NCBI GenBank assembly: GCA_013398295.1
Contig: VZSF01007795.1
Span: 270,555-334,554 of the forward strand
Length of the DNA stretch: 64,000 nt
Source of the DNA: Chionis minor
Taxonomy: Eukaryota > Chordata > Aves > Charadriiformes > Chionididae
Reading direction: 5' to 3'
Positions within the stretch are counted from its first letter, which is position 1. Every line of letters starts with the position of its first letter. The position numbers were made by a program, and so were the translations under genes. The notes under the pieces were generated by a model. That model saw nothing but the letters and a program-made list of their open reading frames with translations, did not search any database and was not told the DNA's origin. Shown here in pieces: positions 1 to 47,200 of this stretch.

Positions 1-35875
<35,875 letters not shown>

Positions 35876-37374
35876 TGTTTCCAGTCTTGATGAAACATCA
35901 ATTGACACCAGAGAAATTCAAGGACGTCTTAAGTTTCAAACACCCTAACTTCTGGACTGAAATGCTAGCAGGAAGAGGAGGCACGGAATAGCTGGGTTAC
36001 AGTAAAGAAGGTCTATGGGTGGATCTATGACAGACTAGCTACTGCAGGCTATGAAAAAAAAAAGGTAGTACCTGTAAATTGACACCAAGTTCTATGTTGC
36101 TCCATAAAAAGAGCTCTTGCTAATGAAATCCAGCAACAGAACGGGCAAAGTGTACAAACGAGTGCAGATTTTTTGTGTTGCGTTTATTTTTAAGCTGCAC
36201 GGTAAGTCTCTCGTAAGCAACCACGGCAAGAATAACCATAGGGAACATGAACATTAAGCACAACTCCAGTACTCAAAAGATATATCACATCTTCCTCTTG
36301 GTATTCCAAGGTATTAAATATCACTATAGTTTATATTTTTTTCCCCTTAAGTTTTAGAACTTCATTGTAAATGTTTTTTGCTTGACTCCATGTCAGTGTA
36401 TTATCACAAAATACGGTCTTCAAGAATTGTTTATGTGCTCCCCCTTCTGTTCTGCTCTGGAACAACTACGTTTTACACAGAAAAAAATACCACAGGTATT
36501 TTATTTAACAAGCTGAATTTAGATGATCTCCCGAGAAATTATTAAAATACAGATGCATATGTAAAAAATAAAGAAGAATTAAGGAAATACGTGCAAACAA
36601 TGTGAGAAGACCCTCTGTATTGTTTGGAGGCCTATAAATATTCTGTCTTAATGTGAATACATGCAGTAGACCTCACCAAAATGAAACTCAGTAAAACTTA
36701 ACATGGTAAATAAAAAGAACTCTCTGCTCTAAGCAACCCTGCGTCCAGCTTTACAGAAGTTTTTCTCAGCTGCTGACAAGATGTAAAAAGCCAAGCAGCG
36801 CACAGTACCACTGCAAAATGTTTTCAAGTAGAGATGAGAGGGGAAGCGCCAGCAAGATGGAACAAAATGAGTCATATGTGGACAAAGTTCAGCCTAGTCA
36901 CACAAGAACTATCCTAGCTCATTACTTCTGAAGCCAAGATGGACTTTGCTTCCTTCCCAAAACGATTAGATTTGGGGTAGCTGAGGATTTCTAGGGAAGA
37001 AAAGGTGATCTAAAACCAACATGTTCAGAAAGGCACAAGGATAAAGACAGGCAAGACACAGCACTGAGAGGACCCAGAAGAGCTGGCTGAAGCATCACGG
37101 CGGGTCCTTCTGTCCTTGCCTGTCCCAGAGAAGTCCCCCAGCTGGTGCACGGCCAGAGCCACAGAGCAGGCTTGCGGCCCAAGGCAGCTGGTAGCCACTG
37201 CCCTTTCTGCCCAACCGGCAACTGAGCTAAAGCCTCGTACAGGGTGGGGAGAGCCACGCACGGCCCAGCAACACCAAGGGGCACTTGCCTGCCACCTCCC
37301 CTCCTTCTGCAACCGCCTTTTAACGAGGAAATGGGAATCTCCTCAAAGGGAAAATTAATCGTGGCCTCGCAAAG
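35876..37374. other. Divergent MYOF-CEP55 interval, MYOF side
   Basis: Contains the MYOF 5' UTR and perhaps an upstream non-coding exon, but its start site cannot be located: there is no CpG island directly at the MYOF ATG. The sequence is AT-rich to about 36950 and then becomes progressively GC-richer. No coding sequence was recognised. Confidence 0.6.
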
Positions 37375-37990
37375 GTGAAACCAACACCGCCTCGGCCCGC
37401 TCAGAAGGGCCCGGCTGCCCTGGGCCGGGCGGGGGCCGCCCTCGCCTCACAGCGCCCGGCGGGGGCCGCCCTCGCCGGGGCAAAAGCACGAGGAGGGGAG
37501 AAGGAAGGCCCCGTGGCATTGGCCAGACAGGTCACGCGGCCGCCCACACCAGCCAACGGGTGGGCCTCCTCTCAGGCCCCCCCCCCCGCCAGCCGTTAAC
37601 GGCCACGGACCGCCAGGCAGCTCGTGCTCCCGCAGCCCCGCCCCCGGCCAGCCTCTTCGCGGGAGCAGGCTTTAACCCCTCCCCCGCCCCGCCTGACCTG
37701 TCGCGCGCGCCGTAGCCCTCGCGTCGCCTGTGAGGCGGCCCGGGCGGAAGTGACGATGCCGGAGCCGCGGGATTCAAACTCCCGGAAGCGGCGCTGAGCC
37801 GGGGCCGGCCGGAGCGGCAGCCACAGCCAGCGGGTGGGGTCCCTCCTTCCCCCGCCGCATCCGGGGCGCTCGCGGGCCCCTTTGCTCCCCTTTGCGGCGC
37901 CGTCCTAGAGCCGCGGGCAGGAGCCGGGAGGCCCCGCGCTGCCCGTGCCTGGCTAGAACCGTGTGAGAAGGCCGGTCCTGCCTGGTGGAA
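37375..37990. promoter_or_regulatory. CEP55: CpG island between MYOF and CEP55; CEP55 promoter and 5' UTR
   Basis: A strongly GC- and CpG-rich block just upstream of the CEP55 start and about 1.5 kb upstream of the MYOF start. Visible motifs include CGGAAGTGACG at 37745-37755 (ETS site joined to a half CRE), CCGGAAGCG at about 37782 (ETS), and TTCAAA at 37773-37778, which is TTTGAA (the cell-cycle CHR core) on the other strand. A 19-base unit is duplicated at 37428-37446 and 37458-37476, and an 11-base C run lies at 37577-37587. The transcription start is inferred to lie in about 37750-37950. A leader intron is possible (donor-like GTGAGA near 37963, acceptor TTTTTGTAG at 38029) but unproven. 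Confidence 0.75.
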
Positions 37991-38039
37991 GGGGCTGCCA
38001 TTCCCAGCGCTCCGTTTGTATTTTTGTAGGTGCTTAGAG

Positions 38040-38222
38040 ATGAGCTCCAGGACCGCCAAAGATATAATTGTTGGCAAGTGGGGCTTGAAGTCGGGTAGCT
38101 CCAGACCGGAGAAGGATCTCGAGAAGTACAAGCAGGAGAACGCGGCCCTGAGAAAATCCTTGGAGGAAGTCACGAAAGGGAAAGGCAAAATGACGGATCT
38201 GGAAAGGAACGGGCTCCGAGAG
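38040..38222 (+). CDS. CEP55: CEP55 coding exon 1, residues 1-61
   Basis: Begins [20 protein letters not shown] and ends with the charged segment LERNGLRE before donor GTGAGG. The first ~22 residues are basic/Ser-rich, then a coiled coil begins. There is no in-frame stop immediately upstream, so the start rests on homology and context. Confidence 0.95.
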
Positions 38223-41200
38223 GTGAGGTGGATGCTTGTACTCGAGTTTGTGCGGTCCTAAATGAGCACGGTTACCATGAGTCTGAGGATGCATGACCTT
38301 GTCAGTAAGGTGCCACTCTTCTTAAAACTTAAGTTTACTTTGATACCACTGCTGTTTTAGATTTGTGTTTTCGTTCCCAAACATTCTTCAATACTGAATG
38401 AACGAATCAAATTACAGTAATCCAACAAGGCTGTTAAATACAAAGACTTGAGGCCGGAGGTGCCAATTAGTCCATTAAGACCTGTCCTTACACATCCGGC
38501 TGTTTGGAACGGTTGGTCCCAGAGAATTATTTCAAGCCCTTTCTGCAAAGAATAGTGTGTTTGCAAGCAGTTGCCTGAGAGCGTGCCAGTAAGTGCTGAG
38601 TATTTGCTGTTGTTATTATCATCTACTCTATCATCTACTCTCAAGCTCCCACTCAGCTATAGGTAAATAAAACCGTAATCAGTTCGCCACATTATTCTTC
38701 CATTACAACCAAGGAGCAGTAACTAAGACACTGCAATTTCCATGCCTTGCAGTCCATTCAAGGTAAACCTATGGTTGTAGAGAAATAAGTTGAAGACTTT
38801 GTACATGACCAAGTCACATATGGGCAGTTTCTCAGAAAGACTGTGACACTTTCAGTGGCCCCTTTCAGAGCATACCTCTAATGGAGGCTGGGCACACTAC
38901 TATTTCCAGGCTACTTCTTTTGACAGTAAGGCTTTTCTTGTGTCTGTGTCACGTCAGTTGAGAAGTGCTAACGCAAGTACCAGCTAAGACTGGACAGCCC
39001 GTGTACTGTTGACACTAAATTCCTTAGCGTGTTTGCTGTGTCTGGTGGAGTTTGCTGTTTGCTCAGCGTTGATTACTTAATACTGTGTTCCTAGTTTACA
39101 GGTGGAAAATCACAAGCATATTTAGATACACTAGGTACTACTTGGTGTGAATAATTTAATTACAGTAAGCGCTGTGTGGACTTCAAACCACTCCCTAAAT
39201 GAGGGTCTCTCAAATTCAATTGCTTTCAGTTTCTCTGTCATCTTCCAATGACTTGATACCAACATGTAGGATTTCGACATCAACATTTCTCATGGAAAAT
39301 GAAATGCTGTCATAACAGAAGTTTACATAGAGCCCCAAGGTATCCCAAATGCAGTACTAATCCGATGTAATAATTACCTGTGCTGCAGGCCTACTGAAAA
39401 GAGAGTGCCTATTGAAAATATCTACTAAAGCACGTTTTGAAACTAAAAGGCCAGACAATTTGTAAAACAGGATCCTTCTCCCGAATACTTTATTGCAACT
39501 CTTTTGTAACTTCACTTACCATCACTTGGTTAGCAAGAAAGCTCTGCTCCTTGTCAAAAGCTATTAAATATGCTAACCAAAGCTAAGAAACGTATCACCA
39601 GTCTCTTCATGGAAGTGTTCAAGAGTTCTTGTACTGTTTGTGTTTTAAGGTTCATCTGTTGTAGTGATCTGTATTCATACACAAAACTGAGTACCTAGCA
39701 AGTCTGTGCAATTTGGTTCTTTGCATTCTTTGGTTCATCTGGTCCAGACTATTTTTACTATTGCTTGAAGTATTCAACCTGATCAGTGTAGTATTGTGAT
39801 GACCACTGTAGTATTGTCTGTTTTGAGTAAAAAGTAATATTCTCAGCTAATTAAAGGCTGAGAGAACCTTTCAAAGTGAGTATCTCCTCAAACTGTTTAT
39901 AAACTTGCTAATGCATTCATTGCATAGACTGACGCTTATTCATTTGTGTGACTTTTTTGTTTCATTTAGAAAATACTTTCCCTTGAAAAAGAAAAAGAAA
40001 AACACAACCATCTTCTTGGAGAGAAGGACAAAGAAATCCAAAACCTGAAAGACAAGCTTAGATCCAAAAACAAGAATAGTGAAGTTTCCTTGTTAAAAAG
40101 TCAACTAGAGGACAAAACAAAGGAAGCAGAAACTAGAGAACAGTTATTTAATTCTCTACTGGAAGAAATGAACCATTTAAAATGTAATTTATCCACTGTT
40201 ACTGCAAAGTGTTCTGAGCTTGAAAACAGAGCTGGTACTTCTCAGGCATCCCAGGTAAGCAGAAGAAACATTGTAATTGCAATTTCCAAGTCTAACCTGT
40301 AAACAAGTTAGACTTGGAATCTGCACTCACTAAGCACTGATATTAGTTAGAAAATAGGATGGATTTTTTACTCTTCTTGCAAGTTGCATTGCACGCTGAA
40401 ATATTCTTGTGTTAAGAGAGATGATATCCAGATTGAATGCTAAATGAAGAACAGTCAGGGAGTGCAACTTCAGGCAATGCAGCTGGGGAGGGAATTTTCT
40501 AATTCTGTACTGTAAGGTCCCTTTTCCAAGCTCCCATGCAGATGATATGACTCATGGTACTACATGTAACGATCCACTGTTGCTTAAGCAGATATTATGC
40601 CCTTCTTAGGTTTGTATGCTCGATGATTAAACAGCCTGAGAAGGCAGCAGTAAGAGACATGGGGCATTAATAAAGACAAACTAAGCTCCTCACCTAGTTC
40701 AGCTTCAGTCATAAGCTGCTTGGAGGCAGCCTGGGCTGCAGGGATCATGCACTGGTGGAGTTTGCAGTTCTGGGGAATACAGGTCAGGCAAAGACTAAAG
40801 TTGGGAAGCAGAATTTTGGGAAAGCAAACTTCCAGTTCTTCAAGATGTTAGTCAATGGGACCCTCTGGGAAACTGCCCTTGGGGACAAAGGAGCAGAAGA
40901 CAGCTGGCAGATCTTTAAGGATACTTTCCATGGAGCACAAGAGCTTTTGATCCTCAGGTGTGAGAATTCAGGAAAGGAAGGCAAGAGACTGGCATGGCTG
41001 AGTTGAGACGTGCTGGTCAAACTAAAGGGTGAGAAGGAAATGCAAGGCTGTGGAATCAGGGATAGATATCCTGGGAAGAGTGTAGGCATGCTGCCCGGTT
41101 GTGTATGGATGGGGTCAGGAAAGCCAAGGTGTGGCTGGAGCCAAACTTGGCAAGGGATGCAAAACACAAGGCCTTCTTATTGGTATGTCAGCCAGAAAAG

Positions 41201-44200
41201 GAAGGTGAAAGAAAGTCTACCCACCTGGATGAGCAAGACTGGCAAACTGGTAACAACGGATGAGGAGAAAGCTGAGGTAGTCAACAATTTTTTTTGCCTC
41301 AGTCTTCACTGGCAACCTCTCCCCCCACACGTCGCAAGTGGATGGACCCCAAGCAGGGACTGGGGGAACAAAGTCCCTTCCGCTGTAAGAGAAGATCAGG
41401 TTTGTGACCACCTGCAGAATCTGAACTTACAGAAGCCTATGGGACCTGACAAGATGCATCCCAGAGTCTTGAGGGAATCTCTCCATGATATTTGAAAAGT
41501 CAAGGCAGTCAGGTGAAGTCCTCAGTGACCAGAAAAAGGGAAACAATGCACTGCTTTTTAAAAATGGTTGAAAAGGAGGACCCTGGGAACTTCTGACCTG
41601 TCAGCCTCACCTCTGTGCCTCGTAAAACACGTCCTTCTAAAAGCTATGCTCAGGCACATGGATGACAGAGGTGATTTGAGACAGCCAGCATGGCTTCACC
41701 AAGGGCAAGTCCTGCCTGACCAACCTAGTGGCCTTCTATGATGGAGTGACTATAGCAGTGGACAAGAGAAGAGCTACAAATGTCATCCATCTTGAGTTCT
41801 GTAAGGCCTCTGACACGGTCTCCCAAAACATCCTTCTCTCTAAATTAGAGAGATACGGACTTGATGGGTGGACTGTTCTGTGGATGAGGAGTTGATTGGA
41901 TGGTCGTATTCAGAGGGTGGTGGCCAACAGCTTAATGTCCAGATGGAGATCAGTGAGAAGTGGGTATCCCTTAGGGGTCTGTACTGGGACCAGTACTGTT
42001 TAATATCTTCATCAATGACATAGACAGTGGGATTAAGTGCACCTTCAGCAAGTCTGCCAACACCACCAAGCTGAGTGTACTTTCAGTACTTAATGGGGGC
42101 CTACAGAAAAGCTGGGGACAAACTTTTTAGCAGAGTCTGCTAAAGGGCAGAACAAGGACAAGGGGCACTGGCTTTAAACTGTAAGAGGGTAGATTTAGAA
42201 TAGATACAAGGAAGGCATTTTTTATGATGAGGGTGGTGAAGCCCTGGCCAGGTTGCCCAGAGAGGTGGCAGATGCCCCATCCCTGAAAACATTCAAGGTC
42301 AGGTTGGACAGGGCTCTAGGCAGGCTGATCTAGTTGAGGATGTCCCTGCTCATTGCAGGGGGGTTGGACTAGACCACTTTAAAGGTCCCTTCCAACCTAA
42401 ACTATTCTATGAGAACATCATTCTCCTCCCTGCTCTCATGAATCCTCACTTGCTTCTCAGTTGTTAGAAGTAATTGCCTGTGCTTTACATGGCATCACAT
42501 GCGGTAAGTACGTAAATGTGACAGAAGATAGGACAGGAATAACGAGTTGCTTCTCTCACTTAAAATGGTTATGGTATGGTGCCAGGTACTTGGCAGCTTT
42601 TTACTATTGCATTTAGTTTTCTACAGTTGTTTTTCCACCACTGGCTGTTCTAATGTTCCATGGAAAAAGCAGTTAGTGCCCAAGAGAGATGCCTACAAGT
42701 CTTTTCCAGCTTTTGACCTGCAGATGGTGCTGGATCCCCATGCTCTACAGGGACATTGAGTAATTTCTAGAAATGCAGCTGCTAGAAATACATGGCAAAA
42801 TATCTTACTTGACTAATTTTCAATGATAATGCATATATATATATATCTCGCTTCTAGTAATGGAGTATCTTGGGAAATACCACTTTAAATGCAATCTGTT
42901 TATTTTCAATTTCAAGAGACTTACGTTGGAGAATTTAAAATGTTAATTCAACAGATTTCCATTATTTTTTTGTCAGTGGACTACCAAAATAGTTTTTCGT
43001 TTAAAATCAGAATTTTATTCTAGATTTTTTTATTGATTTATCAACAGAGGCCAACAAAATTTGACTGACGTTTTTCACTGGATGTCTTGGAAAACTTGAA
43101 AACGAGCCTAGCAATGCTGCTTGAAACTGCTAGGTGGCATATGAGCAGCATGTATACTCTGAAACGGAAACAATAGCTGTATGAACAACTTTGAGAAAAT
43201 TTTCACTGAGACAGAGTTCTAATGTTTATAGAAATAGGAATCTGAGCAATTGTAGTGTCTCTAAATCTCTAAATTTTATTAGGAAGTGCTGAAATTTAAT
43301 AATTGCATTCAAAGATCTCCTATATTTTTTTCAGCTGTAAAGCTTGTTCTAAATCACATTCCAAAAAACACAGGAGAACTTTGGGGAAATGTCACTTGGA
43401 TTTCAGTAGTAATCTACTTTTTTATTTCCTTAAAGTTCCCTCGGACTCACATCTACACAATTTCAAAAAGCTTTCTATCATGCAGTGAATAAACATGTCA
43501 GATTGTGAAAAAAGTATAACTATTGAGATACTGTTTAATTTTAGATGGGGCTAAAAAATTATTTGGCTTATACTTTAAGCACTCAACTGTGGATCAGATC
43601 TCAGAAAACCAGTCAGTGTGTCCTTATGGTTCTGGACAGGCTTGCATGGTTTCCCAGATGTTTATAATCCTCCTGTTACCCCGATGAAATTGTCAAGGTC
43701 TCTAGCCCTCCACAACAACTCTTATAGGTCTAGCTTATTGTCATACGTACCAAGATATGAAAACAGAACAGGCACTTAACTTTTTTGTGTATTTAAATAG
43801 TATTTTTCAGAAGCTATCCTGCAACCTTCAGGTCTGTCAAGATAGCAGTGCAGCAGAAGACACATCATATTCTTCCTGGGAAATGTTTTAATGTTGCAGA
43901 GTTATAGAAAGAATTAAATGTTAGTCTTTGTGCTGTATCTTCCAGGAGATTTTATTTTAAATCTATGAAATGCTTTTCTACATAACTTAGATATTTTTTT
44001 TTTTAAATGACTATAAAGATCTTTAAGCACAAAAGACACATGTATGTGTCTGTCTTCCATTTTAAAAATATTTATATGCTATTTATGTGAGATTAATAGT
44101 CATACAGGACTAGCTTTACTGTTTTGGCCATCTATTTTGAAGAACACTAACAAGTTGTTCTTTGTCTACAGGAAGCTGTAACAGACAGCTCTGGATCACC

Positions 44201-47200
44201 AACTAATCTTTATGAAGTTGAAAAACAACTGAAAGATGTAAGTTTCATGTACAACATTGCAAGCATAAATCATTTGAATCAAGATGCATAAGAATGTAAA
44301 TTATCACCATATATGTTTTTGGGTAGTATGGGATCTTAGAGGGTATGTTTCTCTCTAAAATACAGTATCTAAAATTACTCTGTGACAAGAAAATAATTTA
44401 ATTTTAAAAAAGACTTGAAAATAAAGACAGTATTTCCATCATCTTTGGAAAACCTTGCTGGGATCATCAGAACAAAGTGGTTGCTGACAAAACAGGAGCC
44501 CCAAGAAACCTGGTCTGACCTCAGAGTTGACACTGCCTGGGATAGCCTGAGGTTGGATTAAAAACCTCCTGAGGTCCCTTTCAACCCGAATGATCCAATC
44601 AGATGTAAAATCCATGTCCTTGTTCTTACAGACTTTAAATTACAATGATGCAGTTTTAGTTAATTCAATTTTCGGATGCTATTTTATATTTTATTTTATA
44701 TTTGAGATTGAAGGGTTAATTCTTCATAATATGGGAATGACTCATGAAAGCCTTTTGTTGTTATCTTCCCATTCCAAGAAATAAGGTAATCAGTGTTTAA
44801 TATTGCTGCAATTTTAACTTAGGCTCAACAATCTGACTTATCTTTCCAAATGAAGATGGGTTTTATTTATTGTACAGAGAATGTTAGTACAATTTGCAGT
44901 AGAATTAACTAGCTTATCTTTAACCTCTATAATATGTAACTCTTAACATTTTTAAGATGACTAATACTTCTAAAATCGGATAAATTGCCAGAGACGCTTT
45001 TGTTGTTCTCCTTTTCATGAAGGCTCTTGAGAAAAACCAACAGTGGCTACTGTATGACCAGCAACGTGAAGCATATGTCAGGGGATTGCTTGGAAGGATC
45101 TTTGAACTTGAACAGAAGTCAGAAATAGTTAGCCAACAAGAATCTAAAGAATTCAATTCAGAAGGTATCAACTTCATTTTTCTTTTTCCCCCAAAAAAGT
45201 GACAAAAACTGTAATTATCTCTAGCATAAGTTTTTCTGAAAACAAATTATAACACAATTAAACAAAATCAAGACTTTCTTCTTAACGTTTTGGTTTCTTA
45301 ATGGTAAAACTTGGTTAAGTAAAATTTCTCTGCTGCTTGTTATCCAGCTGTGTTACTTGATCGACAGTATTTCATGTTCTTATCTACTTCAAAGATGTTT
45401 TTTAACAGCCCTGACACCCTAGTAGCAACCTCTCTGTTTGCAGAAAGTGTTGAGGCAAATACATCTATGTCTCCCATCCTTCAAAGTACACTTTCAACCT
45501 GCATAATGGAAGCACTAAGGATTTATTAGCTAGGCGTAGATCAGGCTTTATAACTTATTTCAAAATAAATATTGTAAGAATGACTCAAGACTGACACATT
45601 CTTTACTCCCCTGAACAGTTCTTACAGGGCATGAAAACCCATGGTAGGTTTTGACACTGATCCAGAACAGTGTTTTGAAATACAGATCTGGCCACCTCTA
45701 ACTCACTTCTATGCTATGTAGCTCCTCAATAACGAGCACCCTTTCAGTACCATCCATTAGACTGACTCGAGTTACACTTGACCGGCATGTGGAATAAAAT
45801 TAAAATCACACTGAGCAGAAGAACCAGGAGTTGTCTTGTTTTTCTTATTATCAGATTATTAATTTCATATATGCTGCAATTGACCTGAAAGATAAATTCA
45901 CAAAATAGAACTAGCACCATCTGGAGTAAGAGTAGGCCCACAGATACTTACCAGTCATGTGCAGTGGCTTGGTTTCTGTACTACTGCTTGAATTTTTATA
46001 GAAAACGGTAAAATATCACAATCTTGTTTTAGTGCTGTTTAAAAGACTGTTCCTAGGTTTCTACTGGGAGGCAGACTGAAGTAGCTCTTGAGGAAATGCA
46101 GCTCAGTGTTACTGTAGTCAAAGCTTTGTTGTCGGAGCAGCCAGGAGACTAGGAATAAGGGTACAAAAAAGTTCCCCTCTTCAAGCAGCTGGACAGTAGT
46201 GGAGATCCGAGTTTCAAATGACCTAGCTATACAAGTTGAAAGTAGATATGACAACGTTTTCCAAGGAAAAACTTGGTATTTCTCTGAAGAGAAATCTCAC
46301 CACCTTATAAAGGAGTATTGCTAATAAGAAGGGTAAGGCTTAGCTCATAGTCGAGGGGAGGGAGAAACGTCAAGCAAGAAACTTTCCCTAGTAAATTACA
46401 CTTTGAAGAATGAGGGGAAGCTTTCAATTGGGAAAATATCAAAGTCAAGAAATTTATAGTGCCAAAAATCAGCAAAGCCTGTGAAATTCTGCATTTTTTG
46501 TTCTGTTTTTAAGGTGTATTTTATATTACTACTGAATTTCCACAGACTGCCTCCTTTTTTTTTTTTTCTACTTGCTAAACTTTTCTTGAGTTGACAAGCA
46601 GAAAGTTTTCCAACTCTGGTTTAAGTAACAGTCACTAGCCAAGAAGCAGGCATTTTTTATCAATAAAACTACCCTAGTCCCTTTTATTTGCAATTTAGAT
46701 GTAAACAATGGCATACAATTTGAAGAAGATAGTCTGCAAAAGACAGTGGACCATCTGTCTTTAATCAACAATGGTGCCCAAGAGCCCATCAGATCCCCAG
46801 GCTGTCTCTGGGGAGGGGAGTAATGCCAGAATCTTGGCTAAGGAGCCTAAATCTGGATATGAGAATCTAGTGTCTTTGGGCCTTGATTCCCATGCATCCG
46901 TGTAATGCATGAGGCCCTATAAGAATTAGGTGTGGGTTGTGGAGGTTGTGTAGTCAGGGCAAAGGCTATCTATTGCTATAAGGGTTAGTGAAGGAAGCGG
47001 CTGTAGCACGAACACTAGACACAAGTCCAGCTGCAGTTTCCCAGTAAGTATACTGGGAAGGAGACTTTACTGCACTAGAAGCATTGGAAGCTGGTTTAAG
47101 TAAAGTTTGGTGCCAATATGAGCTGTGTAATAGCTAAAAATGTCAATTTTTATCAACATGCCTTAAAATCCTGTTAATGATTTGGTGTTCTGATATTTAA

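Noticed and set aside
37532..38188. 218-codon minus-strand ORF over the CpG island
   Set aside because: GC-rich DNA has few stops; the translation is low-complexity Ala/Gly/Arg/Pro and overlaps CEP55 exon 1 antisense. Chance ORF.
41010..41495. 161-codon plus-strand ORF in the CEP55 intron
   Set aside because: It is a surviving piece of the CR1 second ORF, not a host gene.
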